NCBI RefSeq assembly: GCF_050389775.1
Contig: NZ_CP177144.1
Span: 806,001-870,000 of the forward strand
Length of the DNA: 64,000 bases
Direction of reading: 5' to 3'
From: Marinibacterium sp050389775
GTDB taxonomy: Bacteria > Pseudomonadota > Alphaproteobacteria > Rhodobacterales > Rhodobacteraceae
Shown: positions 42,857 to 52,241 of the stretch, piece after piece
How the letters are laid out: each line of letters begins with the position of its first letter
How positions within the stretch are numbered: the first letter of the stretch is position 1
Translations under genes and position numbers: made by a program
Notes under the pieces: generated by a model
Seen by the model: only the letters and a program-made list of their open reading frames with translations
Database searches by the model: none
Told to the model about the DNA's origin: nothing

Positions 42857-44308
42857 TCATCCATGGTGGGCGGCCACCGTCTTGAGTTGTGAAAAGCCAT
42901 AGAGCGCCTCGAATCCTTTCTCTCGGCCGTGGCCCGACTTGCCGCGGCCGCCGAAGGGCAGTTCGACCCCGCCCCCGGCTCCGTAATTGTTGAGGAAGAC
43001 CTGTCCGGTCTTCAGCCGTTTCGCCAGCCGCATCTGCCGCGCGCCGTCGCGGGACCAGACCGAAGACACCAAGCCGTAATCGGTGCCATTGGCAATGGCC
43101 ACGGCCTCGTCTTCGGTGTCGAAGGGGACAAGCACCTGGACAGGGCCGAAAATTTCATCCTGTGCAAGGATGTGATCACACGGCACATCGGCAAAGAGCG
43201 TCGGCGTGACATACGCCCCGGAGGCGGGCGCGGATTTTGTGATCACACCGCGGCCCGCGACGGTCAGATCAGCGCCCTTGTCGAGAAAGGCAGTGACGAT
43301 GTCGCGCTGCCGATGCGAGATCAGCGGGCCAAGCCGCAGGTCCTCCATGGCCGGGCCGACGGTCAGCGCGCCATAGGCCGCGCCCATCATCTCGCGGATC
43401 CGGTGATAGACCCCGCGCTGCACCAGGATCCGCGACGAGGCCGAACAGGTCTGGCCCGCGTTCTGGATGCCGGCATTGACGAGGAAGGGCAGGGCGGCCT
43501 CAAGGTCGGCATCGTCAAAGACCAGCTGGGGCGACTTGCCGCCCAGCTCCAGCGTGACGGGCACCACGTTTCGCGCGGCGGCGGCCTGTACGGCGGCGCC
43601 GGTGGCAACCGAGCCGGTAAAGGAAATGTGGTCGATGCCGGGATGGCCCGACAGCGCCGCGCCGGCCTCGGGGCCAAGGCCCGGCACGACGTTGAGCGCA
43701 CCGGGGGGCAGGCCGGCCTCGGTGGCGATATGGGCAAAGGCCAGGGCGGTGAGGCAGGCCTCTTCAGCGGGTTTCAGCACGCAGGCATTGCCCATGGTCA
43801 GCGCCGCGCCGACCGAGCGGCCAATGATCTGCATCGGGTAGTTCCAGGGCACGATATGGCCCGTCACCCCGTGCGGTTCGCGCAGGGTGTAAACGGTGTA
43901 GCCATCAAGATAGGGCAGCGTTTCGCCATGCACCTTGTCGGCCGCGCCGCCGTAGAATTCCAGGTAACGGGCCAGGGCCACCGCATCGGCCCGGGCCTGG
44001 GTCAGCGGTTTGCCCACGTCCAGCGCCTCCAGCCGGGCCAGGTCGTCGACGCGGTCCAGCACGAGGCGGCTCATCTTCATCAGGATGCGGCCCCGCTCCA
44101 GCGCCGTCATCCGGCCCCAGTCGCCGTCCATGGCCGATTGCGCGGCGGCGACGGCGGCGTCGATCTCGGCCGCGCCGCCCCGGGCGATCTGGCACAGGGT
44201 CGATCCGTCGGACGGGTTGAGCAGGTCGATCGTGCCGGCCTCGGCCGGGATCCAGCGGCCGCCGACCAGGCAGGTCGTCGGGTCGAACCAGGGGGTCTGG
44301 TCTGTCAT
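42857..44308 (-). CDS. Aldehyde dehydrogenase family protein
   Basis: A 483-residue NAD(P)-dependent enzyme that oxidises an aldehyde to an acid. Motifs: PWNYPMQI, FTGSVATGAAV (nucleotide loop), the general base Glu in VTLELGGKSPQLV, the catalytic Cys in QNAGQTCSASSRILV, and EIFGPVQVLVPF. The ABC transporter upstream and the EamA exporter downstream point to a shared peptide- or amine-derived aldehyde, but this is inference. Two GTGATCAC sequences lie in the coding region (43172-43179, 43239-43246). The ATG at 44308 matches the family start. Confidence 0.93.
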   Translation of the reverse strand: MTDQTPWFDPTTCLVGGRWIPAEAGTIDLLNPSDGSTLCQIARGGAAEIDAAVAAAQSAMDGDWGRMTALERGRILMKMSRLVLDRVDDLARLEALDVGKPLTQARADAVALARYLEFYGGAADKVHGETLPYLDGYTVYTLREPHGVTGHIVPWNYPMQIIGRSVGAALTMGNACVLKPAEEACLTALAFAHIATEAGLPPGALNVVPGLGPEAGAALSGHPGIDHISFTGSVATGAAVQAAAARNVVPVTLELGGKSPQLVFDDADLEAALPFLVNAGIQNAGQTCSASSRILVQRGVYHRIREMMGAAYGALTVGPAMEDLRLGPLISHRQRDIVTAFLDKGADLTVAGRGVITKSAPASGAYVTPTLFADVPCDHILAQDEIFGPVQVLVPFDTEDEAVAIANGTDYGLVSSVWSRDGARQMRLAKRLKTGQVFLNNYGAGGGVELPFGGRGKSGHGREKGFEALYGFSQLKTVAAHHG

Positions 44309-44390
44309 CGGGCGTCTCCTCCATCCGCCGTGAACATGAAACCGTCCGCCCCTGCCGGGGCGGGCGCGTGCGAAGCTCGGGCCGCGCGGG

Positions 44391-45977
44391 TCAAGCGATC
44401 TCCGGCAGGACCGGGGCGGCGTCGATCAGGCTGCGCGTGTAGGGGTGGCTCGGGGCCGAAAAGACCTGTTCGGTCGGCCCCTGTTCGACGATCTGGCCCG
44501 ATTGCATGACCATGACCCGATCGGTCACGGACCGGACGACGGACAGGTCGTGGCTGATGAACAGGTAGGTCAGGCCGTGGCTGCCGCAGAGATCGGCGAT
44601 CAGGTCGAGGATGCGCGCGCGGACCGAGACATCCAGCGCCGAGACGGCCTCGTCGAAGAGGATGATGTCGGGCCGGATGATCAGGGCCCGGGCAATGGCG
44701 ATGCGCTGGCGCTGGCCGCCCGAGAATTCGTGGATGTACTTGCCCGCGTCCGAGGGCTGCAGGCCGACGGCATCGAGGGCGGCATCGACGGCGTGGCGGC
44801 GGGCGGCGCCGGTGGGGGGGTCGTCCAGCAGGTGGAAGGGCTCGGTGACCAGCCGTTCGACCCGGTGGCGCGGGTTGAACGAGCCGTAGGGGTCCTGGAA
44901 CACGACCTGCATGCGCCGGCGGATGGAGGGATCGACGGTGCCCCGGGTCAGGATCGGCCGGCCGTCGAACAGGATGTCTCCGCCCTGCACCGGGTCGAGG
45001 CCCAGCAGGGCGCGGGTGAGGGTGGATTTGCCGCAGCCGGATTCGCCGACCAGGCCCAGCCGTTCGCCGCGGTTGAGCGTGAAGCTGACGCCCTTGACGG
45101 CCTCGAACCGGCCCGGCCGGGCAAAGGGATGGGGGCGGGGCGTGCGGTAGCTGCGCACAACGTTGCGGATTTCGAGCAGCGGCCGGGGTGGCGGGGCCGG
45201 AGGCAGGGTGACCTGGTGGGCCGAGGCGGCGAAGAGCATGCGCGTGTAGGGGTGCTGGCGTTGCCGCAGCAACTGGGCGGTCGGGCCGGTTTCGACCACG
45301 CGGCCGGTCTGCATGACCACGATGCGGTCGGCCATGTCGGCGACCACGGCCAGGTCGTGGGTGATCATCATCAGGCCCATGCCGTCTTCGGCCACGAGCT
45401 GTTTCAGCAGGGCGAGGATCTGGGCCTGGGTGGTGACGTCGAGCGCGGTTGTCGGCTCGTCGGCGATCAGCAGGCGGGGTTTCAGGGCAATGGCCATGGC
45501 AATGACCACGCGCTGGCGCTGGCCGCCGGACAATTCATGGGGAAAGCGCGACAGGGGGAAGCGGTCGGGCGGCAGGCCGACGCGGGCAAGCACCTCTTCC
45601 GCCCTTTGTCGGGCGGCCTCGGGCGTCATGGCGCGGTGCACCAGGATGGTCTCGGCCACCTGGTCGCCGATGGGGCGCACCGGGTTCAGCGCGGTCATCG
45701 GCTCCTGGAAGACCATGCCGATGTCGCGGCCCCGGATGGCGCAGAGCCGGTCTTCGCCCAGCGTGAGCAGGTCGGTGTCGCCCAGCATCAGCCGCCCGCG
45801 GGCCTTGGCCCCGTCGGGCAGCAGGCCCATGGCGGCCAGGGCGGTCAGCGACTTGCCCGACCCGCTTTCGCCGGTGATGGCCAGGATCTCGCCCGGGGCG
45901 ATGGCCAGCGAGACATCGCGCAGGATCGGTGTGCCGGCGATGTCCAGGCAGAGGGAATCGATGGTCAGCAGGCTCAT
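44391..45977 (-). CDS. Dipeptide/oligopeptide-type ABC transporter, fused ATPase
   Basis: A 528-residue protein with two complete ABC ATPase domains in one chain. Domain 1 (about 1-255) has Walker A GESGSGKS, signature LSGGQRQR and Walker B LLIADEPTTALD. Domain 2 (about 275-525) has GESGCGKS, FSGGQRQR and ILFDEAVSALD. Separate DppD and DppF usually do this; fusion is a known variant. It drives the permease pair encoded just upstream, whose start it overlaps by ATGA. The substrate is probably a peptide, an opine or a nickel-type compound. Confidence 0.93.
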   Translation of the reverse strand: MSLLTIDSLCLDIAGTPILRDVSLAIAPGEILAITGESGSGKSLTALAAMGLLPDGAKARGRLMLGDTDLLTLGEDRLCAIRGRDIGMVFQEPMTALNPVRPIGDQVAETILVHRAMTPEAARQRAEEVLARVGLPPDRFPLSRFPHELSGGQRQRVVIAMAIALKPRLLIADEPTTALDVTTQAQILALLKQLVAEDGMGLMMITHDLAVVADMADRIVVMQTGRVVETGPTAQLLRQRQHPYTRMLFAASAHQVTLPPAPPPRPLLEIRNVVRSYRTPRPHPFARPGRFEAVKGVSFTLNRGERLGLVGESGCGKSTLTRALLGLDPVQGGDILFDGRPILTRGTVDPSIRRRMQVVFQDPYGSFNPRHRVERLVTEPFHLLDDPPTGAARRHAVDAALDAVGLQPSDAGKYIHEFSGGQRQRIAIARALIIRPDIILFDEAVSALDVSVRARILDLIADLCGSHGLTYLFISHDLSVVRSVTDRVMVMQSGQIVEQGPTEQVFSAPSHPYTRSLIDAAPVLPEIA

Positions 45978-46789
45978 GCGCGGCGGGCCTTCAGCCGGGG
46001 GTCGAGCATGTCGCGCAGCCCGTCGCCCAGCAGGTTGAGGCCCAGCACGGTCAGCACGACGGCCAGCCCGGGCACCAGGGCGATGTGCGGGGCGATGGTG
46101 ACCAGGGTCTGGGCATCGGCCAGCATCCGGCCCAGCGATGGCGTCGGGGGCTGGACGCCCAGGCCGACAAAGGACAGGGCGGCTTCGACCTGGATGCCCA
46201 GGGCGAACTGGATCGTGCCCTGGACGATCAGCAGGTCGGAGACATTGGGCAGGATATGTTCGACCGAGATCCGCGTGGCCGACTTGCCCGACACCCGGGC
46301 GGCCATGATGAACTCGCGCTGCCACAGCGACAGGGCGGCGCCCCGGGTGACCCGGGCGCAGACCGGGATGTTGAAGATGCCGAAGGCCAGCACGGCATTG
46401 ATGGCCGAGGGGCCGAAGACGGCGGTGATCAGGATGGCCATGACGAGGAAGGGAAAGGCAAAGACGATGTCGTTGCCCCGCATGATCAGCTCGTCCGGCC
46501 AGCGCCCGCGGTTGGCCGCGGCGGCCAGGCCCAGGGGGATGCCCGCGGCCAGGCCCACAGCAATGGCCAGGGCGGCCACGGCGATCGAGGTGCGCAGCCC
46601 GGCCATGGTCATCGACAGCAGGTCGCGGCCCAGCTGATCGGTGCCCAGGGGATGGGCGGCCGAGGGGCCCTGCAGCTTGTTGGGGATGTCGAGAACGGTG
46701 ACGTCGTAGGGGGTCCAGACCAGCGAGACCAAGGCCAGGGCGGCCATCGTCGCGCTGAGCGCCGCGCCGATCAGGAAGTTGCGGCTCAT
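45974..46789 (-). CDS. Dipeptide-type ABC transporter permease, DppC family
   Basis: A 271-residue membrane protein with about six hydrophobic segments and the N-terminal domain found in DppC/OppC (ALSATMAALALVSLVWTPYDV). The cytoplasmic coupling loop is MAARVSGKSATRISVEHILPN, the EAA-like motif that meets the ATPase. Starts and stops overlap the neighbouring genes by four bases on both sides, so DppB-DppC-ATPase form one coupled operon. Confidence 0.92.
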   Translation of the reverse strand: MSRNFLIGAALSATMAALALVSLVWTPYDVTVLDIPNKLQGPSAAHPLGTDQLGRDLLSMTMAGLRTSIAVAALAIAVGLAAGIPLGLAAAANRGRWPDELIMRGNDIVFAFPFLVMAILITAVFGPSAINAVLAFGIFNIPVCARVTRGAALSLWQREFIMAARVSGKSATRISVEHILPNVSDLLIVQGTIQFALGIQVEAALSFVGLGVQPPTPSLGRMLADAQTLVTIAPHIALVPGLAVVLTVLGLNLLGDGLRDMLDPRLKARRA

Positions 46790-47733
46790 GTCCGGGCTCT
46801 CAGGCGGGGGTCGATCAGGGCATAGGCCAGGTCGACGGCAAAGTTGATGACGATCACGGCGAAGACGATGAGCATGATGACCGATTCCACGACGATCAGG
46901 TCACGGGCCGAGATCGACTGAAAGATCAGCCGGCCCAGCCCGGGCAGGTAGAAGACCTGTTCGATGATGATCGTGCCGGCGATGAGGAACGAGAATTGCA
47001 TGCCGACGATGGTCAGCACGGGGATCAGGGCATTGCGCAGGGCATGGCGCCACAGGGCCTGGCGGCGCGACAGGCCCTTGGCCCGGGCGGTGCGCATGAA
47101 ATCCTGGCCCAGCACGTCGATCAGGGCCGAGCGCATGACCCGGGCCAGGATGGCGCCCTGGGGCAGGGCCAGGGCGATGGCCGGCAGGGTCAGGGCGCGC
47201 AGGCCGGCAAACAGGCCGTTGTCCCAGCCCGGGAAGCCTCCGGCGTTGAACCAGCGCAGGCGGATGGCAAAGATCAGGACGAGGAACATGGCGAACCAGA
47301 AGTTCGGGATGGCCACGCCCAGCTGGGTGGCGCCCATGACGGCGGTATCGCCGGCCCGGCCCCGGCGGGCGGCAGCATAGATCCCGGCGGGAAAGGCGAT
47401 GACCAGCGACAGGACCAGGGCATAGCCGGCCAGGGGCAGGGTGATCCACAGCCGGTCGGCAACCATGCGGGCGACCGGCGTGCGATAGGTATAGGACGTG
47501 CCGAAATCCCCGGCGAGCATGCCGGTGATCCAGCTGACGTAGCGGTCCAGCCGCGACTGGTCGAGGCCCAGCTCGGCGCGCAGGGCGGCCAGGGTGTCGG
47601 GCTGGACATTGATGCCCAGCATGTAGCTGGCCGGATCGCCGGGCACGATTTCGATGACGAAGAAGATGGCCAGCGAGGCAACGGCCAGGCTGATGACCAG
47701 GGAGGCCAGTCGTTTGATCGTGTAGTGCAGCAT
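46786..47733 (-). CDS. Dipeptide-type ABC transporter permease, DppB family
   Basis: A 315-residue permease. It begins MLHYTIKRLASLVISLAVASLAIFFV, typical of DppB/OppB, followed by the N-terminal periplasmic segment with VPGDPASYMLG and ELGLDQSRLDRYVSWITG. The coupling loop is DFMRTARAKGLSRRQALWRHALRNAL. It is the first gene of the operon. No binding-protein gene precedes it; the nearest one is at 52242-53762, in the same orientation but behind four genes on the other strand. Confidence 0.92.
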   Translation of the reverse strand: MLHYTIKRLASLVISLAVASLAIFFVIEIVPGDPASYMLGINVQPDTLAALRAELGLDQSRLDRYVSWITGMLAGDFGTSYTYRTPVARMVADRLWITLPLAGYALVLSLVIAFPAGIYAAARRGRAGDTAVMGATQLGVAIPNFWFAMFLVLIFAIRLRWFNAGGFPGWDNGLFAGLRALTLPAIALALPQGAILARVMRSALIDVLGQDFMRTARAKGLSRRQALWRHALRNALIPVLTIVGMQFSFLIAGTIIIEQVFYLPGLGRLIFQSISARDLIVVESVIMLIVFAVIVINFAVDLAYALIDPRLRART

Positions 47734-47886
47734 CGGCGGCAGGTTAGGGGCGGTCCCGGGGGCGGTCCAGTGGCAAAACCCGTGGCAGGCCCGGGGGATG
47801 GCCTGCCGCAAAGGTGACTTGCCTGCTCTGCCCGTCAGGAGGCACCATCGGGGCGGAAAACGCGCAGGAGCGGGGCAGGAGGCCGG

Positions 47887-49017
47887 ATGGCTGACCTTTT
47901 CTACGATGGGCTGACGCCGGTTGCGGCCTTCGACGCGCTGCTGCGCGACGCGGCCTATCGGCCGTTGCCCGATGATTGGTGGGTCGGGGTGGCCGATATT
48001 GCCGACAGCACCCGGGCGATTGCCGAAGGGGCCTATAAAACGGTCAACATGGTGGGCGCGGCGGTGATCTCGGCCCAGCGGAACGCCCGGCCGGGGCGGG
48101 CCTTTCCCTTTGTCTTCGGAGGCGACGGGGCGTCCTTTGCCGTGCCCGACGGTGACGCCGACAGCGCACGGGCGGCGTTGCAGGCCGTGCAGGGCTGGGC
48201 GCAGGAGGCCTTTGGGCTGCATCTGCGCGTGGCGCTGGTGCCGGTGGCGCGGATCCGGGCGGCGGGCAAGGAGCTGGGCGTGGCGCGTTACCAGGTGGCC
48301 GAGGCCGTGGATTACGCGATGTTCTCGGGCGGAGGCATGGCCTGGGCCGAGGCCGAGCTGAAGGCCGGGCGGATCGGCATGGATGTGGTGCCCGGGGCGA
48401 CCGGCACGGCCCGGCCCGACCTGACGGGCCTGTCCTGCCGGTGGTCGCACATGAAGGCGCGCCACGGCCATATCGTGTCGCTGCTGGTGTTGCCCGTCGA
48501 GGGGGGCGATGCACGGGCCTTCCGGGCGCTCTGCCGCGAGGTGCTGACCCTGACCGGCGCGCTGGACCGGGGCGGCCACCCGGTGCCCGAGACCGGCGGG
48601 CGGGTGCGCTTTCCGTCGCCGGGGCTCAAGCTGGAGCTGGCGGCTTCGGGGCGGGGGCGGCTGGCCGTGCTGAAGGAGAGCTTTGCGGCCTGGGCGGTGC
48701 TGCGCACGGGGCTGGGGCCGCGGGGGTTCGACGTGGCGCGCTACGTGCGCGACACCAGCCGCAACGCCGATTTCCGCAAGTTCGACGACGGGTTGAAGAT
48801 GACGCTGGATTGCGACCGGGCGACGGTCGAGGCGCTGACCGGGTTGCTGGACCGGGGTGCGGCCGAGGGTGTGCTGCGCTATGGGCTGGAGTTGCAGGAC
48901 GAGGCGATGATGACCTGCATCGTGCCGTCGGCCTTCGATGACGACCACATGCATTTCGTCGACGGGGCGGCCGGGGGCTATACCCGGGCGGCGGCGCGGC
49001 TGAAAGGGCGGGGTTGA
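47887..49017 (+). CDS. DUF3095-family protein, possible class III cyclase relative
   Basis: A 376-residue protein. The N-terminal part reads WWVGVADIADSTRAIAEG (Asp37 and Asp40-Ser-Thr) and then FPFVFGGDGASFAVP (GGDG at 78-81). This matches the layout of class III nucleotidyl cyclases, where an Asp-Ile-x-x-Ser-Thr motif and a following Gly-Asp carry two metals. The rest (DVARYVRDTSRNADFRKFDDGLKMTLDC) is characteristic of DUF3095. A cyclase activity is inference; no activity is known to me for the family. CAGGAGGCC precedes the ATG. It overlaps the next coding region and is divergent from the ABC operon. Confidence 0.7.
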   Translation: MADLFYDGLTPVAAFDALLRDAAYRPLPDDWWVGVADIADSTRAIAEGAYKTVNMVGAAVISAQRNARPGRAFPFVFGGDGASFAVPDGDADSARAALQAVQGWAQEAFGLHLRVALVPVARIRAAGKELGVARYQVAEAVDYAMFSGGGMAWAEAELKAGRIGMDVVPGATGTARPDLTGLSCRWSHMKARHGHIVSLLVLPVEGGDARAFRALCREVLTLTGALDRGGHPVPETGGRVRFPSPGLKLELAASGRGRLAVLKESFAAWAVLRTGLGPRGFDVARYVRDTSRNADFRKFDDGLKMTLDCDRATVEALTGLLDRGAAEGVLRYGLELQDEAMMTCIVPSAFDDDHMHFVDGAAGGYTRAAARLKGRG

Positions 49018-50189
49018 GGTACTTGGGCCAAGAAGAAGACAGGGGCGCGGCGCGGGGGCCCGACCCGCGGCACCGGCCTTTGTTCATCGGCAACGAGATC
49101 TATCGGCGGTCGACCTATGGTGGTTGGCATCCGCTGAAGGTGCCCAGGGTATCGACGGTGATGGACCTGTCGCGGGCGATGGGCTGGCTGCCGGGCGCGG
49201 CCTACCTGACCTCGCCACGGGCCAAGCCGCACCTGCTGGAGGCCTGGCACCATCGCGATTACATCGCCGCCCTGCAACGGGCCGAGGCGCGGCAGGCGGT
49301 GAGCCGGGAGGAGACGGCGCGCTTTGGGATCGGGACGGTGTCGAACCCGGTCTACCCGGAGGTCTTTCGGCGGCCAGCGACGGCGGCGGGCGGGTCGATC
49401 CTGGCCGGCGAGCTGCTGGCACGCGGGGGCGTCGTCTATCATCCGGCCGGGGGTACGCATCACGGCATGCCCGGGCGGGCCAACGGGTTCTGCTTTCTCA
49501 ACGATCCGGTCCTGGCGATGCTGTCGCTGCGCCATCACGGGGTGCGGCGGATCGCTTATGTGGACATCGATGCCCATCATTGCGACGGGGTCGAGGTGGG
49601 CTTTGCCGGCGATCCCGATTGCCTGATGGTGTCGGTCCACGAAGAGGGGCTGTGGCCGCGCACCGGGGCGCTGGAAGACCGGGCCGGGGGATCGGGGCTG
49701 AACCTGCCGGTGCCGAGGGGGCTGAACGACGACGAGATGGCGGCGATCCGCGACGGGCTGATCCTGCCGGCGGTGGCCGGGTTCCGGCCCGAGGCGGTGG
49801 TGGTGCAATGCGGGGCGGATGCGGTCGAGGAGGACCCGCTGTCGCACCTGGGCCTGTCGAACAATGCCCACCGGGGAGTGGTGCGCGGGCTGATGGGCCT
49901 GGCCCCGCGGCTGCTGGTGCTGGGCGGGGGCGGGTACAATCCGTGGTCGGTGGGGCGGCTGTGGACCGGGGTCTGGGCCGAGCTCAACGGGATCGCGCTG
50001 CCCGACCGGGTGACGGGCGCGGCCGAGGCGGTGCTGCGGGCGCTGACGTTCGAGGGCAACCGGAGGGGGAAGAACCCGCCGGAGCATTGGTTCACTACGC
50101 TGGCCGATGCGCCGAGGGGCGGGCCGGTCAGGGCGGAGATCCGGGAGAGGATCGCGGTGCTGCAGGACGGGATACGGGCCTGGGCCTGA
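49014..50189 (+). CDS. Histone-deacetylase-fold amidohydrolase
   Basis: Up to 391 residues. Members of this family remove acyl or acetyl groups from lysine, polyamines or small molecules using zinc. The catalytic set is complete: GGTHHGMPGRANGFCF (His pair), YVDIDAHHCDGVE (Asp and His zinc ligands), QCGADAVEEDPLSHL (third ligand) and GGGGYNPW (Tyr). The start is uncertain: only TTG codons at 49014, 49023 and 49080 are available; 49080 gives FIGNEIYRRSTYGG as in homologues. A start at 49014 would translate the dispersed repeat motif. The gene overlaps the end of the DUF3095 gene. Confidence 0.8.
   Translation: MRYLGQEEDRGAARGPDPRHRPLFIGNEIYRRSTYGGWHPLKVPRVSTVMDLSRAMGWLPGAAYLTSPRAKPHLLEAWHHRDYIAALQRAEARQAVSREETARFGIGTVSNPVYPEVFRRPATAAGGSILAGELLARGGVVYHPAGGTHHGMPGRANGFCFLNDPVLAMLSLRHHGVRRIAYVDIDAHHCDGVEVGFAGDPDCLMVSVHEEGLWPRTGALEDRAGGSGLNLPVPRGLNDDEMAAIRDGLILPAVAGFRPEAVVVQCGADAVEEDPLSHLGLSNNAHRGVVRGLMGLAPRLLVLGGGGYNPWSVGRLWTGVWAELNGIALPDRVTGAAEAVLRALTFEGNRRGKNPPEHWFTTLADAPRGGPVRAEIRERIAVLQDGIRAWA
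49017..49045 (+). repeat. Dispersed purine-rich intergenic motif, copy 4
   Basis: AGGTACTTGGG followed by CCAAGAAGAAGACAGGGG, beginning at the last base of the DUF3095 stop codon and lying within the 5' end of the HDAC-like gene. Confidence 0.8.
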
Positions 50190-50449
50190 TTGAGAGGCGG
50201 GCGTTTGACATCATGCGGTTGCTGGCGGGGCGGTTCCGGGTCTGGCGTCGCGCGGGTTGAGGCGGCGGCGGGCCGAGGCCCGCCCTACGGGGCCGGGGCG
50301 CCTGGGTGCGGTGTTTTTTGCCCGGGGGGCGGTATGGCCCTGGGGCCGAGGGGGCGGATTGACAGGGGGGAGGTCGATGCCCTTGCATGGGGTCGGACGG
50401 CGACATGGCGATCATGTGGCTGCAATTGACGACAATTGAGGGGATGACG

Positions 50450-50653
50450 ATGGACAAGACCGATGCCGGCGCGGCCTATATCCTTGCGGCGCTGTTGCCC
50501 CGCCTCGAAGAGATCCGGCCCGGCCTGCTGGACGATCTGGTGTCCGGCCTGGCGGCGGACAGGGAGGCCATCACGGACGATGGCAAGATGACCCCCGAGC
50601 TGGACGCTGTGTTCCTGTCGGCCGAGCGCATCCTGGGCCGGCCCTTGCAGTGA
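50450..50653 (+). CDS. Small hypothetical protein
   Basis: A 67-residue acidic helical protein (MDKTDAGAAYILAALLPRLEEI, then LLDDLVSGLAAD and LDAVFLSAERILGRP). The ATG at 50450 has GAGGGG six bases upstream; an alternative ATG is at 50444. I recognise no domain. The amino acid composition and codon pattern look like a real gene, but it is short and stands alone. Confidence 0.5.
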   Translation: MDKTDAGAAYILAALLPRLEEIRPGLLDDLVSGLAADREAITDDGKMTPELDAVFLSAERILGRPLQ

Positions 50654-50810
50654 GGCCGTCAGGGGGCGGGCAGGGCTTGGCCGGATCGATGCGCGGCCCC
50701 GAGCGATGGCATGATCGGCCCCTGGTTGAACCGACCGGTGCCCGGTTGTCGGCCGGACGGGTCGCCAATAGGGTGAGTGGGACAGGGTCCATCATGTAGG
50801 TGTCGCGCAG

Positions 50811-52145
50811 ATGTCGTGTTTCAAAGCTGCGGTGGTCGCCGCATTCCTGACCTCGGCCGCTTCCGCCCTGCAAGGGCAGGAGGCCGGGCCGATCCTGTTC
50901 ACCAACGTCAATGTCTTCGACGGTGTGAACGAAACGCTGATCGAAAATGCCAACGTCGTCGTGACCGGCAATCTGGTCACCGAGATATCGACCGATGACC
51001 TTGTCGTTGCCGGCGGCCGGGTGATCGACGGTGGCGGGCGCACGATGATCCCCGGCCTGATCGACGTCCATTGGCACACGTCCTATTGCTGCGCCGCGCA
51101 GAGTACGGTGGTCACCGGCGACATCCTGGAAGTCGCGATCCGGGGCGCGCTGGGCTCCGAGGCCACGTTGATGCGCGGGTTCACCACCGTGCGCGACGTC
51201 GGTGGCAACCCGTTTGCCACCAAGAAGATGATCGACGCCGGCGAGATCCCCGGCCCGCGCATCCTGCCGTCGGGGCCGCCAATCGGCCAGACCGGCGGCC
51301 ATTTCGACTATCGCCCCTACCAGGCGGTGCCGACCAACCCGGGGGATTCGCAATGGTACTGGTATGGCGTCGGGCTGATGGCCATGGCCGACGGCGTGGC
51401 CGAGGTGACAAAGCGCACCCGCGAGGTCATGCGGATGGGCGCGTCGCAGATCAAGATCTCGGGCGGGGGCGGGGTGTCTTCGGTCTATGACCCGCTCGAC
51501 GTGCGGCAATACACGTTCGACGAGCTCAAGGCCTTTGTCGAGGTCGCCGATACCTACAACACCTATGTCGCCTCGCACCTGTTCACCGACGAGGCCGTGC
51601 AGCTGGCCATCGAGGCCGGGGTGAAATCGGTCGAGCACGGGTTTCTCGTCAGCCGCGAGACCATGGAAATGATGCGCGACTACGATGTCTGGCTGTCGAT
51701 CCAGCCGCTGCTGGACGACGAGGACGGGTTCACCTTTGACGATCCGTTCAGCCAGGCCAAGTGGATCGCGGTGACCAATGGCACGGACAGGGCCTATCGG
51801 ACGGCCAGGGAGGTCGGCGTCAAGGTTGCCTTTGGCACCGACATCCTGTTCGACCCGGCCCTGGCGGCGCGGCAGGGCGCGTTCCTGGCCAAGTTGCAGC
51901 GCTGGTACACGCCCTACGAGGTGATGCGCATGGCAACCTCGACCAATGCCGAGTTGCTTGAGCTGTCCGGGCCCCGCCATCCCTACCAGGATGGCCCGCT
52001 GGGTGTGCTGGAGCCGGGAGCCTATGCCGACCTGATCCTTGTCGATGGCAACCCGCTGGAGGACATTGACCTGGTGGCCGACCCGGAGGCCAATTTCGAC
52101 CTGATCATGAAGGACGGCAAGATCTACAAGAACGCGGTCGACTAG
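50811..52145 (+). CDS. Exported amidohydrolase-family protein
   Basis: A 444-residue metal-dependent hydrolase of the imidazolonepropionase/Xaa-Pro-dipeptidase-like branch. A signal peptide (residues 1-23, AAVVAAFLTSAASALQGQ) predicts export. Metal motifs: GLIDVHWHTSY, a Lys in QIKISGGGG (usually carboxylated), His in ASHLFTDEA, His in SVEHGFLV and Asp in AFGTDILFD. The C-terminus has LGVLEPGAYADLILVDGNPL. It may process an amidic or peptidic compound outside the cytosol; it converges on the peptide-type binding-protein gene, with a shared terminator between. Confidence 0.85.
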   Translation: MSCFKAAVVAAFLTSAASALQGQEAGPILFTNVNVFDGVNETLIENANVVVTGNLVTEISTDDLVVAGGRVIDGGGRTMIPGLIDVHWHTSYCCAAQSTVVTGDILEVAIRGALGSEATLMRGFTTVRDVGGNPFATKKMIDAGEIPGPRILPSGPPIGQTGGHFDYRPYQAVPTNPGDSQWYWYGVGLMAMADGVAEVTKRTREVMRMGASQIKISGGGGVSSVYDPLDVRQYTFDELKAFVEVADTYNTYVASHLFTDEAVQLAIEAGVKSVEHGFLVSRETMEMMRDYDVWLSIQPLLDDEDGFTFDDPFSQAKWIAVTNGTDRAYRTAREVGVKVAFGTDILFDPALAARQGAFLAKLQRWYTPYEVMRMATSTNAELLELSGPRHPYQDGPLGVLEPGAYADLILVDGNPLEDIDLVADPEANFDLIMKDGKIYKNAVD

Positions 52146-52195
52146 GCCGCGCAACAGGCGGTCGGGCCCCGCCGCGCGTTTGGACGACAGGTGAA

Positions 52196-52222
52196 CAAGG
52201 CCCCGGACCCCGGGGCCTTGTG
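52196..52222. terminator. Bidirectional terminator, amidohydrolase/binding-protein genes
   Basis: ACAAGGCCCCGG and CCGGGGCCTTGT form a perfect 12-base-pair stem with a three-base loop in the short gap between two converging genes. Confidence 0.75.
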
Positions 52223-52241
52223 TCGTTTGCGGCAGGCGCGA

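Noticed and set aside
43171..43246. Two GTGATCAC palindromes as operators in the aldehyde dehydrogenase gene
   Set aside because: They are inside coding sequence and may be chance products of codon choice; only the intergenic copy is reported as a candidate operator.
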